A stretch of 64,000 bases of DNA. It comes from Lonicera japonica (lineage: Eukaryota > Streptophyta > Magnoliopsida > Dipsacales > Caprifoliaceae). The notes beneath the pieces were generated by a model. The model searched no databases. It saw only the letters and a list, made by a program, of their open reading frames with translations, and had not been told where the DNA came from. Made by a program: the position numbers and the translations under genes. The stretch is taken from assembly GCA_021464415.1 (NCBI GenBank), contig CM038468.1, positions 31,546,969 to 31,610,968 on the forward strand, in the 5' to 3' direction. This document shows, in pieces, positions 58,527 to 64,000 of the stretch (within the stretch, counting starts at the first letter, position 1; each line of letters starts with the position of its first letter).

Positions 58527-58950
58527 CTTCCGTGACAAAATCGACGTGGCGCCGGAGTCAGAGGCTCGTCCTGCAAAGGCGACGAGGGGAAGGGGATTAA
58601 GAGGGCGTGTGGTTTCACTCAAGTTCTAGGAAATAATGAACAAGGGTTTCGTGACTTTTGTTTTAATAAATTTCTAATTTCTTCGACATTTACATCTGTC
58701 CCCTAGAAACACGTGGTTATTGAATCTTTCTTCAAAGCCCGTCATATCAACTGTAACTGACATATTTTTGCAACGGTTATTCCCTGACTGCTGTAAAATG
58801 AATCGTAAAACTGTAGCATACAGCTCTTTTGTTTTTCTAGTAGTATATAGAAATTACTGATGTGAATTATCTTCTATTTTATATAAAAATAGTGATAGAA
58901 AATAGAGGCAATTAGGCATAAGGGCTCATTCTAATAATAATATAATTGTA

Positions 58951-60014
58951 AAGGACACTTAAAAATTACCCATGTAAATTAAGGACACTGTACAAAAAAG
59001 ACACTAATATCCCTTCCTTATAATATTTCACGTCACATTATGACACAGCAACCAGAAGGTGCTAAATGCATTTAGCACCTTCTGCACCACATGGACAACA
59101 ACCAGAAGGTGCTAAATGCATTTAGCACCTTCTGCACCACCTGGACCAGAAGGTGCTAAATGCATTTAGCACCTTCTTAGCACCAACCAGAAGGTGCTAA
59201 ATGCATTTAGCACCTTCTTAGCACCAACCAGAAGGTGCTAAATGCATTTAGCACCTTCTTAACAAGTACATCTGGTTGGTGCTAAATGCATTTAGCACCT
59301 TCTGAACAATAACCAAAAGGTGCTAAATGCACAATCAAAAGGTGCTAAATGCATTAGCACCTTCTGAATACCAACCAGAAGGTTTAGTACCAATATATTT
59401 CAGCATGAATGGTGCTAAATGGTGCTAAATTTGTTTAGCACCAATCTATTTCAGCACACCAATGGTGCTAAATTAGTTTTAGCACTAATCTTATTTATAT
59501 CATGCCCCTTTCCTTATAATTATTTTCTAACGTAATATCGCGTTTTCTTTTGGCCGAGTACATACTGTATCTCTTTTAATCTAACTTTATTGCAACAGTG
59601 AATGGGCAAAAGGAAAAATAAGTCACGAGTTTGCAAATGTGTTGAAGAAATAAAATACGTATGTAAGAAACAATAGAGTTGAATGGTTAAAAAGTTACAC
59701 TAATGATGTGGTAAGTACATTATAAAATTGGAAGAATCAGTATATATATATATCATATTATATTATAATATAACAAACCTCCACCATCTCCCACACTCCT
59801 CGTTTTAACTCTCGTCTCAATAGAGAGAGAAAGCACACGAATTGAAGTGTGAGTCGATTAGCTGTTGAGAGATAAAAGAAAGAGAACGATTGCATTTACG
59901 CCATTAATCTCTCTCTGAAATAAAGCGTGGGAAAAGGAATTATATCAGGGTATTTTTGTCCATCAACATTTATCATTTTCCTTAAAATAAATTAATATTA
60001 TGAAAAGTGTCCTT
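58951..60014. mobile_element. Possible nonautonomous element around the palindrome array
   Basis: AAGGACACTT at 58951 and its inverse AAGTGTCCTT at 60005-60014 bracket ~1.06 kb. The interior includes GACACTAATATCCCT and a near inverse AGGGTATTTTTGTCC. No target duplication is clear. No coding frame exists inside. Confidence 0.4.
59054..59300. repeat. Array of 30-bp perfect palindromes
   Basis: Five perfect copies, each centred on GCTAAATGCATTTAGC and flanked by AGAAGGT and ACCTTCT, start at 59054, 59104, 59148, 59189 and 59230. A sixth, shortened copy lies at 59278-59299. Degenerate half-sites (GGTGCTAAAT) continue to about 59480. Spacers contain GCACCAACC or GCACCAC. Confidence 0.95.
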
Positions 60015-60049
60015 ATTGTAAAACCAAATTATGAAATTAGTACTACTTC

Positions 60050-60908
60050 TCTTTATTAAATATGAGTTTGTCCTTAGAGTTATAAAACATTATGGAACGA
60101 GGACTTATAACCCATTATCTCTAGAAAATATTATAAAAATATATATTTTTTATTTGATTTTTCTATTACAAAAATTTAATTAGATAAAAAATATCATTAA
60201 AGATAAGTTTAGTTTTAATCTGTGTGAAAGTCAAACGTTTGATTTTTTATTATTATTGTAATTAAATTATTACAACTCACAGGCTATCTCTTTCTACAGC
60301 TATCCCTAAATGTATATATTTATTGTGATAATTTTAGGGTCATATATATATATATATATGAGATATGGTTCTGTTAATTAATTAATTTCACGATATGATC
60401 AATATTATTGTTAAAGAAATAATTTCTACGGTTCACAATTGAAGCAGTTGGTGAAGCATGGAATAACATGCTGTTAATAATTACTTTAAATATTCTCACA
60501 TGTGCAAATTTAATATTTAATCTCCTTTATTTATTGAAGTTGAATTAAAAGTACCCAACATATTTTAATAGTATAATAGAATTATCAGTAGTATACAAAT
60601 AGTGATAGAAAATATTATTAGAATATATTTTTTCTAGTAGTATATAGAAATTTATCGATATGAATTATCTTCTATTTCATATAAAAATAGTGATAGAAAA
60701 TATTATTAGAATATATTTTTTTATTGATTTTTTATTACAAAAATTTAATTAGATAAAAAATATCATTAAAAATGACTTTAGTTTTAATCTGTGTGAAAGT
60801 CAAACGTTTGATTTTTATTATTATTGTAATTAAATTATTACAACTCACAGACTGTCTCTTTCTACAGCTGTTCCTAAATGTATATATTTATTGTGATAAT
60901 TTTAAGGT

Positions 60909-60940
<32 letters not shown>

Positions 60941-62690
60941 GAGATATGGTCCTATTAATTAATTAATTTTATGATATAATCAATATTATTGTTGAAGAAA
61001 TAATTTTTACGGTTCACAATTGAAGTAGTTGGTGAAGCATGGAATAACATGCTGTTGATAATTACTTTAAATATTCTCACATGTGCAAATTAAATATTTA
61101 ATCTCCTTTATTTATTGAAGTTGAATTAAAAGTACCCAACATATTTTTAAGAATCTCATTTCACATGTACGTGTACAGGTGGGTATGATCAAGAGCATAT
61201 TCACACTCAAAACGTACGTACGGTCAAACCAACAGTAAGAATTTTTTTAAAATTTTTTTTAACACAACCAGCAGTCACAATTAAAAGCCCCATTTTAATT
61301 TTTTGACACTTCACTTTTTAGGAAAAAAAACAAACAAACACTAATTCATAATGGTTAGAGTCAGTAATACTTTTGACCTCATAAATATACTATTAGTCTC
61401 ACTTTTGTCTTTAATATTTTGATTTGAATACATTAAACTTAAAGTTTAAAAATTCTATTATTTCAATATAATCCAATTGGTTACTAATTATGTTAAATTG
61501 TTAACGGAGTTAACATGTGGAGCCTACGATTTTTTTTTTCAATTTTTTGGTGAGATTTCCTCCGATACCTACACGACCATCTCGACAAAAACACTACATC
61601 ATCGCAACCATTTCGGCCATCGATCAAGAATCATCTCAGCGAGTTTCACTCTCCTCGCCTAGTGACTTCCTCCCAGTCTCCTGACTCCTGGGATGGGGAA
61701 GATGGGCCGATGGTCCAATTATGGCCTTGTTTTTTATTTCTATTTTTAGGCTTCTTTAGCCTCATGTGCAAATATTTAATTAATCTCGCTTATTTAATAA
61801 AGTCAAATTAAAAATAACCACTTTTAGCCCCGTAAAATAGAAGTGCCATTCTTAAATTGTATCATTTCACATGTGTACATGTGTGTTTGTATGCATGATC
61901 AAGATTGTATTCACGCTCGGTATAAATAAAAGTTATTTACAAAACTTACCCCTAAAGTTTACCTCTTGTCTCATTTTGGTGCACAAAATTCTAAATTGCA
62001 AAAGTTACTACATGAAGTTTCACTCGCATATTCAAAAGTGGACGGGCCCGTTAAAAATTAAACAGAATATGCCATGTGGTCACCGTGTGATCTTCAAAAG
62101 TTCACCACTTTTCTCACTTTAGTCTGTGAAGTTTTAAAACTGCTTTTGTATCCATATGAAGGAACAAAGACGGTTCGTAGTATACATACACATTTTTGTT
62201 TTTCTATATTAGAGAATAATGATGTTTTAGTAATGCAATTTGTTTTTTATATATATACAATTTTACAACTATCACAATAAAGGGTGGACACACTACCACC
62301 ACAAGCAGGTGCAATGCAACTAACACAATGGGTTGAATATTGACGGTTCTCAATATTTGAATTATATGTATATTTAAGGTTCTGATTTCATTCAAAATTA
62401 TGGAAGTTCAAATGTAGTTCTAATTTGTTCTTCAAATTATGTTGGGTAAAAAATGTTTTCATGACATGCTGGTGTATATGTTAATTGTTCCGAAGATAGT
62501 TTAAACTCAATTTATGGTGTGTTTGATTATCCCCAAAATTTTACCCAAAAATTAATCTAGTAGCGACTACAGTTAAAAATGTATATATATATATATATAT
62601 ATATGCATTTTTGGCTATTGCAATTTTTGATAGACATCTCATGCACATTTTTTTTTGTCCTATCAAATTAAATGCATAATACTTCTTTTT
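60050..62690. repeat. Second copy of the DNA after RINGv copy C, with a local tandem duplication
   Basis: 60770-62690 aligns with about 35690-37680. Immediately before, 60208-60560 repeats 60770-61140 (AAAGTCAAACGTTTGATTTT, then CTCTTTCTACAGCT, then ACGGTTCACAATTGAAG). The block between repeats holds two copies of TATAAAAATAGTGATAGAAA. TA microsatellites occur at 60337-60359, 60915-60940 and 62583-62604. There is no gene. This copy lacks the TRIM-like insertion. Confidence 0.8.
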
Positions 62691-63147
62691 TTCTTAAAGA
62701 GAAAACTATACAATTCCACGTACATATGTGTGTATAAAATATCATTAAAAAAAAATTGGGTTTGAAAAGCACAAATACAGTGGCAAACAAAATAAGTCCA
62801 ATAGAAAAATGAAAAAAAAAATAGAAAAATTGGAAACTAAGTTGGAGAAGCTTATTATTGAAACAAAATTAACAAGAAACTAAAAACTAAAAGCAAGTCT
62901 AACTGTGCTTTCTAGCAGACCAAAAATGATAACCCTTCGCAGGCTCTAGAAGTTGGTCCAACTTCTTAGCACTCTAAGTTTCTACAACCGCTAGCTTAAA
63001 CTTTTGGGTGAAATGGTTTGTGATGCATTGACCAATGCACTTGTGCCATTGTATGCATCTAAATTATTTTATTGATCTTGAGTTCCTTTAGAATTATTGA
63101 TTTGATTTATATCTTCCAAACATTTTGTGGAGAAATATTGAAGTACA

Positions 63148-63430
63148 TTACCATTTAAATAGTGAGAACCATTTATGTTTCTTCCCATTATGTGTATTAA
63201 CCCTAGCATCAGTTGGAAGTTGAAGCAAAGTTAAATGAATCTTCTCAATTTGGTGCTTGCATACACCACAATTGCTTGTAATAGCACATGCTTCATGCAC
63301 AAGTTCATTCTTGCATTTGCATTTCAACTTTACCATATCTTCGTTCACTTTGAAAGCTTTGAAGCAAATTTCACACACTGCATCGTCTTCAAAAATCTCT
63401 TTGTCATGTTCGAATGGAACTAGATTACAT
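63148..63430 (-). CDS. RINGv copy D, last exon (inverted, partial)
   Basis: Minus-strand frame NLVPFEHDKEIFEDDAVCEI, then CFKAFKVNEDMVKLKCKC, LVHEACA, NCGVC, a LLQLPTDA segment and WFSLFKW aligns with exon 3 of copies A and B throughout. All C4HC3 ligands are kept. In copies A and B the exon follows TTAG; here the same place reads TTTGG, so the usual acceptor AG is missing. The exon must use another acceptor, or this copy is dead. Upstream exons, if any, lie beyond the window. It is the most diverged copy and the only inverted one. Confidence 0.65.
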
Positions 63431-64000
63431 TGACCAAATTTCAAATTAAGGAACAATGTCAATTAAAAATTAAAATTGTAAAATTTGAAATGATAATTAT
63501 ATTTAGAAACAAATTACCCATTCTGTCATAATATATAAAGATCGATTAAAATAAAAAATGTAGAAGATCAATTTTGAAATTTTAAATGGCTATACGCAGG
63601 GTAGGAGGAATTCCATGGCAAAGGGAAAGTTAAAATTAAATTGTTGTTTTAATTAATATGAATTTTCAAATTAAAAGATTTCTATTGAAAATATAATATT
63701 ATTTTTTGAATTAAGAGTTTTCTATTTCTCTTTTAACCACCCGACCAATTTCCTTAAGTCGTGAGACGTAATCAATGTAGAAAATTAAATTATTGTGAAA
63801 ACAAGCTAGCATAAACTCCTCACTTAAGATGGAGAGAGTGGCTAATTGTTTTTACCATAAAAAAATTATTCACCCCTTTGGCCTTTTAGTTGACTCCATT
63901 GAAAGAAATTAAACTAAAAAAATAATGAAGAAGAGTCAAGTTCGAGATTATATTTATTTTCTTAATTAAGTTAAATACCTTCGCGATTTGATTTCGATCT
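63431..64000. other. AT-rich DNA at the right edge
   Basis: No gene, exon 1/2 homologue of the RINGv family or recognisable repeat was seen. It would be part of the last intron of copy D if that gene is intact. Confidence 0.4.

Larger units (their letters stand above)
53427..58845. mobile_element. Probable CACTA-bounded block carrying host gene fragments
   Basis: Left end CACTACTAGAAAAAAGCTC at 53427; right end CAGCTCTTTTGTTTTTCTAG then TAGT at 58844, which inverted reads ACTACTAGAAAAACAAAAG. Subterminal units GTGTGGTAAAT and ATTTACCACAC stand at the left, with CTGCTGTAAA at both ends. Inside lie a ribosomal protein S23 pseudogene, exons of another gene and a retroposon. No 3-bp target duplication is seen. 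The right flank is shared with 60630-60700, including TTTTTCTAGTAG, so the right terminus could be coincidental. Confidence 0.4.

Noticed and set aside
53427..58845. Helitron as the carrier of the RPS23 and unknown gene fragments
   Set aside because: Inverted CACTACTAGAAAAA ends favour CACTA; no TC start, CTRR hairpin end or AT insertion site was seen.
59054..59300. CRISPR-like array
   Set aside because: Repeats are perfect palindromes with short, related spacers in a plant nuclear context; no cas genes.

Overview
This is plant nuclear DNA, most likely from a eudicot. It is strongly AT-rich, has GT-AG introns, and carries plant-specific gene families: a fragment of the RNA polymerase IV largest subunit, Athila-type Ty3/gypsy elements, CDR1-type aspartic proteases and plant RINGv (RING-CH) proteins. 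No species can be named from sequence alone. Ordinary genes are few. Most of the window is transposable elements, segmental duplicates and decayed gene copies.

Layout. (1) About 1-14,000 and 33,531-37,680 hold a tandem array of a small three-exon RINGv gene. Copy A enters the window in its last intron (exon 3 at 516-811). Copy B (8290-11871) is complete. Copy C (34123-34815) keeps exons 1-2 but has lost exon 3. A diverged inverted exon 3, copy D, lies at 63148-63430. The flanking DNA is duplicated with the genes, so copies A and B can be aligned to find later insertions. (2) At 14,022-33,530 a ~19.5 kb nest of transposons separates two pieces of one duplicated unit. It contains a CACTA-like element with a captured fragment of the Pol IV largest subunit gene (NRPD1), a nearly complete minus-strand Athila-type gypsy element with two ~1.67 kb LTRs, a truncated tandem partner of it, and a deleted plus-strand relative inserted in one LTR with a 5-bp target duplication. 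(3) At 37,680-42,480 there are a TRIM-like element, a long inverted repeat, a 942-bp TIR element with 8-bp target duplications and an old solo LTR with a 5-bp target duplication. (4) At 43,500-52,310 there is a CDR1-like aspartic protease pseudogene, two fragments of relatives, and a Mutator-like transposase gene split by a CACTA element that itself carries a SINE and a hAT-type MITE. (5) At 53,427-58,845 is a probable CACTA-bounded block holding a ribosomal protein S23 pseudogene, exons of an unrecognised gene and a LINE-like retroposon. (6) At 58,900-62,690 are a palindrome array and a second copy of the DNA that follows RINGv copy C.

Most notable: the NRPD1 capture, in which a transposon carries part of the host's transposon-silencing polymerase; an array of 14-bp palindromes in the Athila family, spaced alternately ~21 and ~42 bp, present in every LTR and repeated eight times inside the element; and an aspartic protease copy with both catalytic motifs damaged.

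Few genes here look functional. RINGv copy B has clean splice sites and an open reading frame. The Athila-type element is close to intact but has at least four inactivating changes.
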